From Robiginitalea sediminis (GTDB taxonomy: Bacteria > Bacteroidota > Bacteroidia > Flavobacteriales > Flavobacteriaceae), in contig NZ_NGNR01000002.1 in the NCBI RefSeq assembly GCF_002198115.1, positions 417,558 through 481,557 of the forward strand: a stretch of DNA of 64,000 bases, written 5' to 3'. Below, piece after piece: positions 52,663 through 61,440 of the stretch (the first letter of the stretch is position 1; the number at the start of each line of letters is the position of its first letter). The notes below the pieces were generated by a model. The model saw only the letters and a list, made by a program, of their open reading frames with translations. It was not told the DNA's origin and ran no database searches. A program made the translations under genes and the position numbers.

Positions 52663-54540
52663 TCAAAGCGTATTGAGGAATTCATTCAGGTCTATTTCCT
52701 GTTTAATCCCAAGTTTCTTCTTCAGACGATATTTGGATTTTAGGACACTCTCCGGCAGCACATTCATTGTAGCGGCAATCTCCTTGGTGGTCAGGTTCAT
52801 CCTGAGGAAAGCAGCAAGGCGGATTTCCTTTTCGGATATGTCTGGTGAGAAGGTTTTTAACTTTTGATCAAAATCGTTGTGTACCTGGGCAAAATAGGTT
52901 TTAAAGGTCTCCCAATCCTTGTCGCTGGCCTTTTCCTTCCGCAATAGCATCGCAATGCGCCGGAATTCCATTTTAAATTTCTCAGGGGACTTCCGAAGGT
53001 TCTCCAGGTTTTCCTGTAACTCCTCCAGAAAGGTATTCTTCTGAACGAGGTGCAGGGTCTGGCTGGCCAACTCCTTCTTCTTATGTTCGATTTCTTGCCT
53101 ATAAATGGCTTCCTGTTTTTCCCGCGCAATCCTGTTGCGTTTTATGCGCTGACGGAACCCAAAAAACAGCCCGCCGGAAATGGCCAGAAAGGAAAACATG
53201 CCTCCGGCGTAGAGGCCTTTGGTCAGCCGGTCTGCCTGTGCTTTCGCATTTAAGGTTTTAATCGCTTCTTCCTGCAGGGCTAGGTCAGCCTCCTTTTTAG
53301 TAAGATCAAACTGAACTCTTAAGCCTTCAATGGTTCTGACCTTTTCGCTGTTAAGGAGTGAATCGCTAATTGTTTTAAACTTTTTGTAGTACTCCAAAGC
53401 TTTTTGCGGTTGCTGCAGCGTTTCAAAAACAGCACTGTAGTTTTCAAAAGAAGTGCGAAGTATAGATGGACTGCCGGTTTGCAGTGCGTAGGTCTGTGCC
53501 AAATTAAGGGCTTCCAGGGCTTCAGTGGGTTTACCGTCAAGCAATAAGGCCTCGGCCAGCCTGTTTCGGGCAATGGCCATTCGACGCTGGGCATTTATAG
53601 ATTGGCCCAGTTCAATGGCCTGTTCCAGAAAACCGATAGCGTTTTTGGGTTGCCCCATTTGAATATGAACACTTCCAATATTCGTAAACGCAGCCACCTT
53701 AAGAGATGTAACTCCCGCTTCCTCCGATTTCTTCAGACTTCGGTCAAAGAACTCGAGGGCGCGTTTTTCATCGTTCATAAGCTTATGCATGAGCCCGATA
53801 TCATTTAAAGCCTGTGCCTGGTAATAGGTATCTCCATGGGCTTCATAGATAGCCAGGGCCCCTGAATTATAATCGATTGCTTTTTGAAAATTACCCAGAT
53901 TGTGTTCTAAGGTTGCCAGGTGATTCATGGCATCGGCAATGCGAATCGAATCGCCCAACCGCTCAAAAATCTCAAGCCCTTTCAACACATGGCTTAAGGC
54001 TAGAGAATAGTAACCTCTGTTTTGGTTAACGCTACCACTGAAATCATAAGCCAGTCCGATGCCCAAACTATCTCCGGCAAGAACCGCCTGTTCCATATCG
54101 ATGGAATTAATGCTATCGGCAGCCTTGAGCCTTCCCTGGCTGAACTCCAAAATAGCCAACGCGCGCAATGCCTTGGAAATTGGGATGTGCTTCCCCAGTT
54201 TTCTGGCCAACGACAAACTTCTGCGGTAGTGGTATGCTGCAGAATCGGCCATGTCCCTGTTGTTATAGACGATCCCTAACTGATAATGGGCCTGAGATAT
54301 CCCCGAAATAAAATCCAGGGATTCTGCGAGCGCAAGTTGTTCCCGCGCAAATTCCGCTGCTTTCGCATTATCGCGATACATATAATAGTTAACAATAGTA
54401 TTTATGGTCAGGACTTTGTTTGTGTCTCTGGGTTGTTGTTTATATACCGCTAGCAGACTGTCCGGATCCGAAGGGTTTTGTCCGTGCCCTAACGCGGAAA
54501 CAGAAAGCACCAGGCAGAACAAAATTTGTTTATACCACAT
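52663..54540 (-). CDS. TPR / coiled-coil / LuxR-like HTH membrane regulator (copy 2)
   Basis: 625 residues with the same architecture as copy 1: signal peptide (1-20), TPR repeats (about 30-420), a transmembrane helix near 440-460, a coiled coil, and a C-terminal helix-turn-helix. The TPR halves of the two copies are clearly different while the linker and coiled coil are almost the same, which suits two sensors feeding related outputs. The gene starts 308 bases from the divergent CDC-like lipoprotein gene. Codon usage looks more AT-rich in the TPR part (53260-54540) than in the flanking genes. Confidence 0.88.
   Translation of the reverse strand: MWYKQILFCLVLSVSALGHGQNPSDPDSLLAVYKQQPRDTNKVLTINTIVNYYMYRDNAKAAEFAREQLALAESLDFISGISQAHYQLGIVYNNRDMADSAAYHYRRSLSLARKLGKHIPISKALRALAILEFSQGRLKAADSINSIDMEQAVLAGDSLGIGLAYDFSGSVNQNRGYYSLALSHVLKGLEIFERLGDSIRIADAMNHLATLEHNLGNFQKAIDYNSGALAIYEAHGDTYYQAQALNDIGLMHKLMNDEKRALEFFDRSLKKSEEAGVTSLKVAAFTNIGSVHIQMGQPKNAIGFLEQAIELGQSINAQRRMAIARNRLAEALLLDGKPTEALEALNLAQTYALQTGSPSILRTSFENYSAVFETLQQPQKALEYYKKFKTISDSLLNSEKVRTIEGLRVQFDLTKKEADLALQEEAIKTLNAKAQADRLTKGLYAGGMFSFLAISGGLFFGFRQRIKRNRIAREKQEAIYRQEIEHKKKELASQTLHLVQKNTFLEELQENLENLRKSPEKFKMEFRRIAMLLRKEKASDKDWETFKTYFAQVHNDFDQKLKTFSPDISEKEIRLAAFLRMNLTTKEIAATMNVLPESVLKSKYRLKKKLGIKQEIDLNEFLNTL
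52870..53189 (-). repeat. Near-identical segment shared by the two regulators, copy in the 52663-54540 gene
   Basis: Partner of the tract at 51021-51340, at an offset of 1849 bases in the same orientation. Recombination between the two direct copies would delete about 1.85 kb and fuse the regulators. Confidence 0.8.
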
Positions 54541-54848
54541 ACGATTGCTCTTATGATCAACAAGATAGGGTAATTAATCCGTCATGCGTCGGGGCCTGTT
54601 TGGCCGAAATTGGCTCATGTCCATGACTTGTCTATGTATTTCATCGAAGCGATCATCTGTTACAACTATTTAAAATGTTGATAAACAATTAAATACAAAT
54701 AAACAGTCCATTTCGGTTATTGAAGGTGTCCATGCCCGAATGAGGGTTGGACACTTAAATCTGTCCATACTTTGTCCATGCTGAAAATTAGGGAGCGGAG
54801 AATCTCGCATATAGTTTAGCCGTGTTGAATCTCAAAAACCAATACGCG
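54541..54848. promoter_or_regulatory. 308-base divergent regulatory region with TGTCCATG repeats
   Basis: No gene is visible here. It is AT-rich and holds TGTCCATG at 54618-54625, 54727-54734 and 54773-54780, TGTCCATA at 54762-54769 and the partial CAGTCCAT at 54704-54711. A perfect inverted repeat, TGGACA-N8-TGTCCA, spans 54748-54767. No canonical TAnnTTTG promoter is clear. It probably controls both copy 2 of the regulator and the CDC-like gene. Confidence 0.6.
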
Positions 54849-56897
54849 ATGAAAACAATCAGCAAATGCCTTAACATCTTGCCCCTCATTCTGCTCGGGG
54901 CAGCCTTGACTCTCGGTTCATGCAGTAAAGATGATCCCGAGCCGGACCCGGACCCCACTTCCAATCCGACCCCGGATGGTCCATTGACCTTCGCCAGTGT
55001 CCTGGCCCGCGGCGGGGACTTTGAGTCGTTCCCCGAGTCCCGGGATACGGATACCCTGGAAGTAGGGGAGAACTACAATGAGGAATACACGGTAGACCAG
55101 AATGGCAGCCAGGTTACCCAGCGGTTTGTCTGCCAATCTTCCAAGGTAAGTGTCCTGGACGGGAATGGTAAATTTCCTTTGTTCAATGCCAATGCCGAGG
55201 TTATCTATCCGGCGAGCTTGCTTCAGGGTAAATCCCTCAGGAATGCCACCCCGTCCATCATCCCGGTGAAACGGGCTGGAGGAACTATTTCGTATAACCT
55301 CAACAACGGGAACCTTAATTCCTCCTTCGAAGTGGAGGAAGTCACCAAAAGCTCCATACAGAATGCGATGAACAACATCATCGCCAATTCCCCGGATGTG
55401 GTCCCGGCCAATTTCAATCTGGATATTGAGGAGGTATTTTCCGAGTCCCAGCTCGCCATTGAAATGGGTATCGATGTTCAAACCTTCCGGGCAAAGGCCT
55501 CGGCAGATCTTTCATTTAGTACAGATAAGTCCTATAACCGTTTCCTGGTGAAATTAACCCAGGAGTATTACACCATGAGTTTTGATCTGCCCACCCGCAA
55601 AGAAGACATCTTTCACGAAAGCGTTACCCCCGAGGACCTGAGCACCTATGTGCAGGAGGACAATCCGGCTACCTTTATTTCATCGGTTACCTACGGGCGT
55701 ATTTTTTACATGCTGGTAGAGTCCACCTCATCCCGTCAGGAAATGTCGGCCAAACTGGATGCTTCTTATGGTGCCTTCAAGAATAAGGTGGAAGGCAGCG
55801 TGGAAGTTGATGCCTTTAACTCTCTGGACGAAGTACGCATTAAAGTTATAGCCTATGGCGGCGATGCCAAGGGCACCTTTGAACTCACCGGGGAGACCAA
55901 TATCAATGCCATAGCCAACAAGTTAGCCGAGAGTACCGATATACGCGCAGGCCTGCCATTGTCCTATATTGTCCGCAGTGTGGAACGCCCGGATATTGTT
56001 GTGGGCACCAAGCTGGCTACGGAATACGACGCGGTTACCTGCGAATTGCGGGGCGCCCTTCCCCCGCTCGGATACCGGAACCTGGAAGGGGTCTTTGAAG
56101 ACGGTTACGGGGCTGCCACTGCTGTAGCCGGGTCCAATGCCATCCTTTTCAACGGAGCGGGTACCGAGTACATTTGGTTCAATGGGAATACGGGGAATAT
56201 TTCACCGGTTTACTCCATTAAGGATGCCAATGCCCCCTTGGGTGTTGTGCGATACGATGCGATAGGTGCAGCACTGCTGTATATTCCCGGAGAAATTTGG
56301 CTCTATGATGAAAACAGCCTTGAGTTCGTCATCCTGAAATTCAATCCTTCACCCTACGCCGGGAATAACAATTCCATTCCCACGACTTATATCGGGGAGC
56401 GATACACAGGGCCTTTTAATGTAAACCAGGTCCATAATTCCAACCTGTTGGCTGGGGACTCTTTTCCCTTTTCAAGCCTGGGATTCGATGCCGCAGCATA
56501 TCTCGGGTATGAGGATCGGGCCTATACGGAAAACAGTTTCGGATCAGTAACGGTTCACAATGTCCGTACGTACAAACATATTTATATCCAAAAGGATCAG
56601 AACAACTACTATGCCTATGAGAATTATATTGTAGACAAGTTTGAAAAGGTCAATATTTTCACCGGAAATACTACGGAAACAGGGACCATTGTTACCCGTA
56701 CCTGGACCAACCGGGCGGATCTGTTGAACGTTTCCAATTCGACCTTCCCGTTCGACCAGGTGGGGGCTGCCTGCAAAATCACCCTTGGGAATACAGCCAA
56801 TGCCTTTAAATTATTGTATTTCAACGATGCTGGCGACGAGTTCTTTGTGCGCAACGGTGTACTGGGCTCGGCAGACGGTCCGTATGTATTGAATTAG
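54849..56897 (+). CDS. Cholesterol-dependent-cytolysin-like pore-forming lipoprotein
   Basis: 682 residues from the ATG at 54849. Lipobox LGSC (Cys24), followed by a proline/acid-rich linker. Residues about 60-395 show the CDC/thiol-activated cytolysin pattern: 'VIYPASLLQGKSLRN', 'YYTMSFDLPTRKEDIFHESVT', 'SSVTYGRIFYMLVESTSSRQEM' near 279-298, the conserved GG turn in 'VIAYGGDAKGTFE' near 333 and 'GLPLSYIVRSVERP'. The domain-4 undecapeptide (ECTGLAWEWWR) is absent. Instead the last 290 residues carry hemopexin-like repeats such as 'FPFSSLGFDAAAYLG' and 'FPFDQVGAACKITLG'. Lipidation suggests a surface- or vesicle-attached pore former. The target membrane is unknown. Confidence 0.85.
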   Translation: MKTISKCLNILPLILLGAALTLGSCSKDDPEPDPDPTSNPTPDGPLTFASVLARGGDFESFPESRDTDTLEVGENYNEEYTVDQNGSQVTQRFVCQSSKVSVLDGNGKFPLFNANAEVIYPASLLQGKSLRNATPSIIPVKRAGGTISYNLNNGNLNSSFEVEEVTKSSIQNAMNNIIANSPDVVPANFNLDIEEVFSESQLAIEMGIDVQTFRAKASADLSFSTDKSYNRFLVKLTQEYYTMSFDLPTRKEDIFHESVTPEDLSTYVQEDNPATFISSVTYGRIFYMLVESTSSRQEMSAKLDASYGAFKNKVEGSVEVDAFNSLDEVRIKVIAYGGDAKGTFELTGETNINAIANKLAESTDIRAGLPLSYIVRSVERPDIVVGTKLATEYDAVTCELRGALPPLGYRNLEGVFEDGYGAATAVAGSNAILFNGAGTEYIWFNGNTGNISPVYSIKDANAPLGVVRYDAIGAALLYIPGEIWLYDENSLEFVILKFNPSPYAGNNNSIPTTYIGERYTGPFNVNQVHNSNLLAGDSFPFSSLGFDAAAYLGYEDRAYTENSFGSVTVHNVRTYKHIYIQKDQNNYYAYENYIVDKFEKVNIFTGNTTETGTIVTRTWTNRADLLNVSNSTFPFDQVGAACKITLGNTANAFKLLYFNDAGDEFFVRNGVLGSADGPYVLN

Positions 56898-56940
56898 CTC
56901 TAGCTTATTAGGGACAGCCGGCCACTCAGGTTGTAGATTC

Positions 56941-56967
56941 AACAACTTGATGCCGGTTGTTTTTTTG
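56941..56967 (+). terminator. Likely terminator for the CDC-like gene
   Basis: AACAAC (56941-56946) and GTTGTT (56956-56961), followed by TTTTTT. The stem is short and AT-rich, so it is a modest terminator. The rest of 56898-57061 holds no gene. Confidence 0.45.
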
Positions 56968-57000
56968 CTGGTTTAGTGCAGGGTTAGCTCCTAATTTGAA

Positions 57001-57024
57001 TGGGTGGGGGGAGGGGGGTGCCCC
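57001..57024 (+). repeat. G-rich direct repeat, copy 2
   Basis: A 24-base element TGGGT-G6-A-G6-TG-CCCC, the same as copy 1 at 50786-50808 apart from one extra G. It is in the same orientation 6.2 kb away, between the CDC-like gene and mutS2. Confidence 0.7.
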
Positions 57025-57061
57025 TTAACACTGAAAAGTGCAATTGTGAAAAGCAGTCAAG

Positions 57062-59242
57062 TCATTTCCGCGCCTCCACCAATTCCAGCTGGTCCAGGCT
57101 AACCTGGGTGGTAAAAATGCCATAATTTACTATGGCTTTGTTTTTTTCGATCTGGTCGATGCTGCCTACGGACTTGCTGTCTGCCAGACGTACACGGTCC
57201 CCCACTTTTAAGACGGGCCTTGGCTTGGATTTTTCCTTTTGTTCGGCCTTTTTTCTGGCCTTAGCCTTTTCTTTTCGGATGGCTGCCACCTCTTTAGCTA
57301 CCTCCTTTGCGACAGATTCCGGAGGTTTGGGTTCCGCGGCTGCTTTTTTAGATGCTTTGGGCGGTTTTGTTTTTCGCTTGCTGTTTTCAGTTTCCACCAG
57401 CCGCAGCAGTTCCGAAATGAGGGGCCGTTTTTTCTTATCCCTGAAGTACTGGGATGCGATTTTATCGACCCTCGTGCCCAAGTGGATCATACGCTGATTG
57501 TAATCGTAGAGCTCCTGGTAGTTGCTCAGCTTGTCCCTAAGCTTTGCATTGAGGGTTTCCATTTTCTGAGTTTCTTCCCGGGCCCGGGTTTCTTCTTCCT
57601 GTAACCGGTTGCCGGTTTGGGCCATTCGCGTCCGTTCTTTTTGCAGTTTGGCAATACTTTCGTCGAAGCGGACCTTCCCGCGGGATACTTTTTTCTTTGC
57701 CCTGTTGATAAGGCTGTACGGGATGCCATTTTTCTGGGCTACCTCGAAGGTGAACGAACTCCCCGGTTGGCCCATTTCCAATTGGAAGGTGGGTTCCAGG
57801 GTCCGGCTGTCGAAGAGCATATTGGCGTTGGTGGCATGGGGCAGTTCCCCGGCCAGTGCCTTCAGGTTGGCATAATGGGTGGTTATCACCCCGAAGGACT
57901 CCCTTTCATAGAAGGTTTCCAGAAACACCTCTGCCAGGGCACCGCCCAATTCCGGGTCGCTTCCCGTCCCGAATTCATCGATTAAGAAAAGGGTATCCGC
58001 GTCGCACTTGCGCAGGAACCGGTTCATGTTCTTTAGCCGGTAGGAGTAGGTGCTCAGGTGGTTTTCAATGGATTGGTTGTCTCCGATGTCGGTGAGGACG
58101 GATCCGAACAGACAGCAGGTGCTTTTCTCGTGAACGGGGATCAGCAGACCGCTTTGAAGCATAACCTGAAGTAGCCCGATAGTCTTTAACGTGATACTCT
58201 TGCCCCCCGCGTTGGGTCCCGAAATCACAATAATCCGATTTTCAGGACTCAGACTGATGGTCTGCGGCCAGGTCTTTTCCCGTTTTTCGGTATTGGTCAG
58301 CAATAAAAGCGGATGGTAGGCATCGCGGAGAAACAGGGTCTTGTTTGTATTGATTTCCGGCAACAAGGCATTCATACTGCGGGCAAATGCCGCCTTGGCA
58401 GCCGTCAGATCCATTTCCGTCATAACCTCCTGGTAGGCAGTCATTTCCCGGATAAAGGGGCGCAAAGCAGCTCCAAGGGCTTTCAGGATGCGCCGTATTT
58501 CTTCCTGTTCCTCCAATTCAAGAAGTTGTAGTTCCCGGCTGTGACGTACCGAAGCCTCGGGTTCGATATAAACAATACTCCCTGTTTTCGAAGTACCCAG
58601 GACCTGCCCCTTGACCTTGCGCCGGTGCATAGCCTTAACCGCCAGCACCCGGCGGTTGTCCACCACAGATTCCCGAATTTCGTCCAGGTATTCTGCTTTA
58701 ACCGCCCGGGCCAGCGCGGCATTGAAACTCTGCCCCATCTGGGCCTTTATGGCATTCATCTGCCGCCGGATACTGTGGAGCAACTCCGAGGCATCGTCCC
58801 GGATTTCCCCGAACTTGTCAATTACCTGGCCGATATGCTGCGGAATTTCCTCCCTATAGGTAGCCTGAAAGACCCATTCATTCAGTTGTGGGTAATATTC
58901 CCGGAACTTTTCAAAAAACTTCTGGTGGAGCCTTATTTGGGAGGTCAGAGCGGCCATATTCCGGAAGTCTTCCAAAGGCAGTAGGCTGTTTTCGATACGC
59001 AAAAGGTCCAGGGCCTCGTCTATGGGTTCGAAGGAGCTCCCCGGGATTCTGTTTTCATTTTGGAAGGAGGAGAGGTACTCGCTTGCTCTTTGCAGGGAAG
59101 CCAGTAATTCTTCTTCGCTCCGAAATGGTGCAATGGTAAGTGCCATCTCCCGCGCTGGTCCGGTATGGCAATAGGCCGCCAGGCGCTTCCGGATTTGGGG
59201 AAACTCCAGGTCTTCCAGGGTTTTTTTGGGTATCGCTTTCAT
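57062..59242 (-). CDS. mutS2: MutS2 family DNA-binding ATPase without the Smr domain
   Basis: A MutS paralogue that suppresses homologous recombination and helps rescue collided ribosomes. The product has 726 residues from the ATG at 59242 (KAIPKKTLEDLEFPQIRKRL); the frame stays open to 59272, but a -7-like TACCTTTG (59267-59260) favours the shorter start. It has the core domains, Walker A GPNAGGKSITLK near 334-345, Walker B LFLIDEFGTGSDPELGG near 410-426, and a Lys/Glu-rich linker after 600. The end is a KOW-like stretch (VGDRVRLADSKSVGSIDQIE). The C-terminal Smr nuclease domain of typical MutS2 is missing, as in other flavobacteria. Confidence 0.92.
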   Translation of the reverse strand: MKAIPKKTLEDLEFPQIRKRLAAYCHTGPAREMALTIAPFRSEEELLASLQRASEYLSSFQNENRIPGSSFEPIDEALDLLRIENSLLPLEDFRNMAALTSQIRLHQKFFEKFREYYPQLNEWVFQATYREEIPQHIGQVIDKFGEIRDDASELLHSIRRQMNAIKAQMGQSFNAALARAVKAEYLDEIRESVVDNRRVLAVKAMHRRKVKGQVLGTSKTGSIVYIEPEASVRHSRELQLLELEEQEEIRRILKALGAALRPFIREMTAYQEVMTEMDLTAAKAAFARSMNALLPEINTNKTLFLRDAYHPLLLLTNTEKREKTWPQTISLSPENRIIVISGPNAGGKSITLKTIGLLQVMLQSGLLIPVHEKSTCCLFGSVLTDIGDNQSIENHLSTYSYRLKNMNRFLRKCDADTLFLIDEFGTGSDPELGGALAEVFLETFYERESFGVITTHYANLKALAGELPHATNANMLFDSRTLEPTFQLEMGQPGSSFTFEVAQKNGIPYSLINRAKKKVSRGKVRFDESIAKLQKERTRMAQTGNRLQEEETRAREETQKMETLNAKLRDKLSNYQELYDYNQRMIHLGTRVDKIASQYFRDKKKRPLISELLRLVETENSKRKTKPPKASKKAAAEPKPPESVAKEVAKEVAAIRKEKAKARKKAEQKEKSKPRPVLKVGDRVRLADSKSVGSIDQIEKNKAIVNYGIFTTQVSLDQLELVEARK

Positions 59243-59259
59243 TTGCATTCCAGACAGGG

Positions 59260-59267
59260 CAAAGGTA
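59260..59267 (-). promoter_or_regulatory. -7 promoter element (TACCTTTG) for mutS2
   Basis: An exact TAnnTTTG match on the minus strand, 18 bases before the ATG at 59242. No TTG stands 17-23 bases upstream. Confidence 0.4.
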
Positions 59268-59363
59268 AGCAAAAGCCAGGCACCGCCATGGAACCCATAC
59301 CTGCGAAAACCATTGTATCCCTGGGAGGGACACGGCGGAAATTCGTACCTTTAAAGGAACTTA

Positions 59364-59915
59364 ATGCCTTACACTCCTTTCATGGATATCAAGGATAAAT
59401 ACACCGAAGACACCTGGGGTAAAATCAAGCGACTTCCCTATATGGTGGCAATAGGCATGGAAGGTGCCGGCCGGAGTGGCCTTTCGGGATCTGCCCAGGA
59501 AAGGCATGCTGCGGTGGTCAGTGTCCTCTCGGCTAGGGAGGCTTTTCCTGGTAACCCGCTTATTAGCAGGATCCTGCCCCTCTCCGACGGGGAAAAGGCA
59601 GAGATGGACGTCATTGCCCAGCACGACAGCGCTATGAATTTCCTCTCAGCTTCCGGTATACGTTCGGCTACCGACTTATGGAATCATATAGAGGCCTGTG
59701 CCCTTGAGGTTCTTCAAGCCCTAGCTAAGCATGAGGCAGGAGATACCCTGACCGATTATCGCCAATGGTTGCTGCGCATTGCCAGTGATGTTTCCGTGGC
59801 GGCCAAGGAGGGGGATTTCTTCGGTATAGGTGGGGTGCTGGTTAGTGAGGAAGAGCGGGAGTGTTATGCGCGCCTGGAAAGGGCCCTGGACCTGGAAAGC
59901 GGAGAGGAGGACTAA
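59364..59915 (+). CDS. Conserved protein of unknown function, coupled to ung
   Basis: 183 residues from the ATG at 59364; an internal ATG at 59382 is equally possible. No signal peptide or membrane helix. It has a helical bundle-like pattern with 'KIKRLPYMVAIGMEGAGRSGLSGSAQERHAAVVSVLSAREAFPG' near 19-62 and an acidic C-terminus ending GEED. No catalytic motif is recognised. Its stop TAA overlaps the ung start by one base (TAATG), so translation is probably coupled and a DNA-repair or nucleotide role is a contextual guess only. Confidence 0.7.
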   Translation: MPYTPFMDIKDKYTEDTWGKIKRLPYMVAIGMEGAGRSGLSGSAQERHAAVVSVLSAREAFPGNPLISRILPLSDGEKAEMDVIAQHDSAMNFLSASGIRSATDLWNHIEACALEVLQALAKHEAGDTLTDYRQWLLRIASDVSVAAKEGDFFGIGGVLVSEEERECYARLERALDLESGEED

Positions 59916-60580
59916 TGGAGGTTCGGATTGCCCCTGCCTGGAAAGCTCTCCTGAAACAGGAATTTGAAGCGCCCTATTTTTCATCCCTTGCTGCTTTTGT
60001 GCGGGAGGAATACCGGAGCCAAAAGTGTTATCCGCCCGGGAGCGAGATCTTCGCAGCCTTCTCACACTGCGGGCCGGAGGAGATTAAGGCTGTAATCATG
60101 GGGCAGGACCCCTACCACGGCCCGGGTCAGGCCCATGGGTTGTGCTTTTCCGTTAGGGATGGGCAGGCCCACCCACCCTCCCTGATCAACATCTTCAAGG
60201 AAATCCAGGCCGATACCGGCGCTCCTTACCCCCAAAGCGGCGATTTAACGCGCTGGGCCCGGCAAGGGGTACTCTTGCTTAACGCGACGTTGACCGTTCG
60301 GGCACACCAGGCCGGAAGCCATCAGAAGAAGGGGTGGGAAACCTTTACCGATGCGGTCATACATCGGCTCTCCATGAGCCATAAGGGCATTGCTTTTCTG
60401 TTGTGGGGCGGGTATGCCAAGAAAAAGGCCCAATTGATAGACAGCAACAGGCATTTGATCCTCATATCCGGCCACCCCTCTCCGCTGAGTGCCAACAGAG
60501 GCCTGTGGTTTGGAAATGGCCACTTCAGCCAGGCGAACCGGTATCTGGAAGGCCAGGGGAAACCTGGGTTGGTTTGGTAA
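59915..60580 (+). CDS. ung: Uracil-DNA glycosylase
   Basis: Removes uracil from DNA to start base-excision repair. The product has 221 residues from the ATG at 59915. Family-1 motifs are complete: GQDPYHGPGQAHGLCFSV near 63-80 with the catalytic Asp, 'GVLLLNATLTVRAHQAGSHQ' near 117-136, and HPSPLSANRG near 187-196 with the catalytic His. The length fits the family. It follows the unknown gene at 59364 with a one-base overlap. Confidence 0.95.
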   Translation: MEVRIAPAWKALLKQEFEAPYFSSLAAFVREEYRSQKCYPPGSEIFAAFSHCGPEEIKAVIMGQDPYHGPGQAHGLCFSVRDGQAHPPSLINIFKEIQADTGAPYPQSGDLTRWARQGVLLLNATLTVRAHQAGSHQKKGWETFTDAVIHRLSMSHKGIAFLLWGGYAKKKAQLIDSNRHLILISGHPSPLSANRGLWFGNGHFSQANRYLEGQGKPGLVW

Positions 60581-61426
60581 CTACACCAACAGGTCTTTGG
60601 CGTTTATTGTATTAGACAAAAGCTTTAATTCACTTAGTGTAATAATTGTTTTTTCAAGAGATTGCAATGAAATCTGTTGCTGACTCCATCGGGTGAGTCC
60701 CAGCCAGCTTTTTACATCTTCCAGGCGCTGCCCGTAGCGGTTGGCCAGGGTACGGTCTATACTGGGGATGTTTCGAAATTCCCGGGTGTAGGTATTGAGA
60801 ATTTCACGAAGGTTATCCAAAAGGGCTTTATGGCGTGCTGCGTACTCCGACCGGGCCACCAGGATAAAGCAGGGCCAGGGTGTGGGGCACTGGCCAATCC
60901 GCCTGAAGACGCCCTGGTCTACCACAGGTTGCGTGGTAAAGCGTTCCCACAGGAAATAGGCTGCCTGTCCTTCTGAGAGGGCTTTTATAGCCCCATCCAG
61001 GGTGTGTACAACTTCGAAGCGGACATCCTCAGGTTTCCATTCCATTTCCCGGGCATGCACATAAGCCATGAGTTGGCTTCCGCTTCCCGGCCGGCTGATG
61101 GCAGCAACCTTTCCTTTCAGCTCTGAGGGCGCGTGGTAGGGGCTCCCTGCGGCCACATGAATACCCCAGAGCAGGGGGGAGGCCACATATTCCTGGAGGA
61201 TTACCGCCTGCAGCCCATCGGCGGCCGCTTTGAGAAAACCATCCGTGAGGATCACAGCCAGATCCGTTTCCCCTCTGCGCAGCATTTCTGCCATCCGGCC
61301 ACTCCCTTCCGGGACATCCGTCCAGTGTAACGCAATGCCCTTTTCTGCAAAGGCACCTTCCTCCATGGCCATGTGCCAGGGAAGGTTAAAGTGTTCCGGA
61401 ACCCCTGCAATGCGTACGTTTTCCAA
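60581..61426 (-). CDS. Cytoplasmic type-2 periplasmic-binding-fold protein (NMT1/THI5-like)
   Basis: 281 residues with the bilobed solute-binding fold of NMT1/SsuA/PhnD proteins: 'IAGVPEHFNLPWHMAMEEGAFAEKGIALHW' near 5-34, 'GETDLAVILTDGFLKAAADG' near 53-72 and 'KGKVAAISRPGSGSQLMAYVHARE' near 104-127. It has no signal peptide or lipobox and no ABC permease or ATPase nearby. It may be a cytoplasmic enzyme of the MqnA/THI5 type or a sensor rather than a transport protein. It is the last gene of a minus-strand run with the nucleoside phosphorylase 14 bases upstream. Confidence 0.78.
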   Translation of the reverse strand: MENVRIAGVPEHFNLPWHMAMEEGAFAEKGIALHWTDVPEGSGRMAEMLRRGETDLAVILTDGFLKAAADGLQAVILQEYVASPLLWGIHVAAGSPYHAPSELKGKVAAISRPGSGSQLMAYVHAREMEWKPEDVRFEVVHTLDGAIKALSEGQAAYFLWERFTTQPVVDQGVFRRIGQCPTPWPCFILVARSEYAARHKALLDNLREILNTYTREFRNIPSIDRTLANRYGQRLEDVKSWLGLTRWSQQQISLQSLEKTIITLSELKLLSNTINAKDLLV

Positions 61427-61440
61427 AGTTCCTGCTGTCT

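Noticed and set aside
50814-54540. The paired repeats in the two regulator genes as an insertion sequence
   Set aside because: The repeat is coding sequence in frame in both genes, with no terminal inverted repeats, target duplication or transposase.
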